Shown here piece by piece: positions 63,877 to 64,000 of a stretch of 64,000 nt of DNA. Source of the stretch: REEB95 sp035934995 (GTDB lineage Bacteria; Pseudomonadota; Alphaproteobacteria; ATCC43930; CGMCC-115725); NCBI GenBank assembly GCA_035934995.1, contig DASYXI010000040.1, positions 62,001 to 126,000 of the forward strand, read 5' to 3'. A program made the position numbers and the translations under genes. Numbering within the stretch: position 1 is the stretch's first letter; every line of letters begins with the position of its first letter. The notes below the pieces were generated by a model that saw only the letters and a program-made list of their open reading frames with translations, did not search any database and was not told the origin of the DNA.

Positions 63877-64000
63877 ATGGCCGCCGCGCGTACCGTCCTC
63901 GGTGAGCCGCACAAATCTTCGCCGTGGTTTTTGGTTTACTGCGCTGCGGAATGTGGCCACTGTGAGGTGGCGGTCGCACTCTGCGGCTGTTACTCCAGGT
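63877..64000 (+). CDS. Possible small Cys-rich protein, partial at window end
   Basis: From ATG 63877: P-W-F-L-V-Y-C-A-A-E-C-G-H-C-E-V-A-V-A-L-C, truncated by the window edge. The Y-C-x3-C-G-H-C spacing suggests a zinc-ribbon-like protein, but this is a short, uncertain call. Confidence 0.3.
   Translation, partial: MAAARTVLGEPHKSSPWFLVYCAAECGHCEVAVALCGCYSR

Overview
The window is a 64 kb piece of a GC-rich alphaproteobacterial chromosome. The evidence is the gene order (aroA-cmk-rpsA-ihfB-lapA-pyrF-trpF-trpB-trpA; lptC-lptA-lptB-rpoN-ptsN; a class II-type aroA; Hsp20 next to a DUF1150 gene; an FzlA-like protein) and the kind of small orphan genes in the right half, which look like those of Hyphomicrobiales. 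Genus cannot be fixed from the sequence alone.

Positions 1 to about 35.4 kb are dense core genome. A long minus-strand run carries aromatic amino acid, pyrimidine and translation genes (aroA to trpA). It is followed by a TIGR02300 gene, tRNA-Ala(GGC), Hsp20/DUF1150, ptsN, rpoN, the Lpt lipopolysaccharide export genes with an arabinose-5-phosphate isomerase, a small RNase D and tRNA-Leu(CAG). Next come an NDUFA9-like epimerase, an FzlA-like GST, a TPR protein with an RND efflux pair, a CMD-family protein, an alpha/beta hydrolase and two glycosyltransferases. A plus-strand translation block closes this half: thrS-infC-rpmI-rplT-pheS-pheT-lepA. infC appears to start at the rare codon AUA.

At 35.34 kb a tRNA-Ser(GGA) gene has a tyrosine integrase directly downstream, and the character changes. 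From there to the end the DNA is sparsely coding, lower in GC in places, and full of small orphan genes, duplications and broken genes. Thirteen bases of the tRNA-Ser 3' end recur exactly at 41,844 and approximately at 59,144, which suggests a 6.4 kb element (integrase, AlpA-type regulator, possible Rep-like protein, secreted HNH protein) and a larger or stacked second unit. A second target is also visible: a tRNA-Thr(CGT)-like gene at 45.9 kb and two degraded copies of its 3' half at 41.63 and 50.72 kb. A complete sugar/polyol ABC transporter operon (46.36-50.65 kb) lies between two of these copies and is preceded by a perfect 16-bp palindrome. An IS3-family element (50.87-52.11 kb) follows it.

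The last 12 kb hold a predicted membrane protein with an H-type-lectin-like C-terminus, a PAS_5 protein, a YedK/HMCES protein with an unusual Lys in place of a conserved Glu, and paralogous micro-proteins. One ~80-residue family appears five times in the right half and just outside the island; two copies carry an in-frame amber codon and one is truncated. A gene at 58.4 kb has a decayed inverted copy at 61.7 kb beside an integrase remnant. The picture is of repeated integration at two tRNA genes followed by decay. I did not find a CRISPR array, rRNA or a complete recognisable defence system.
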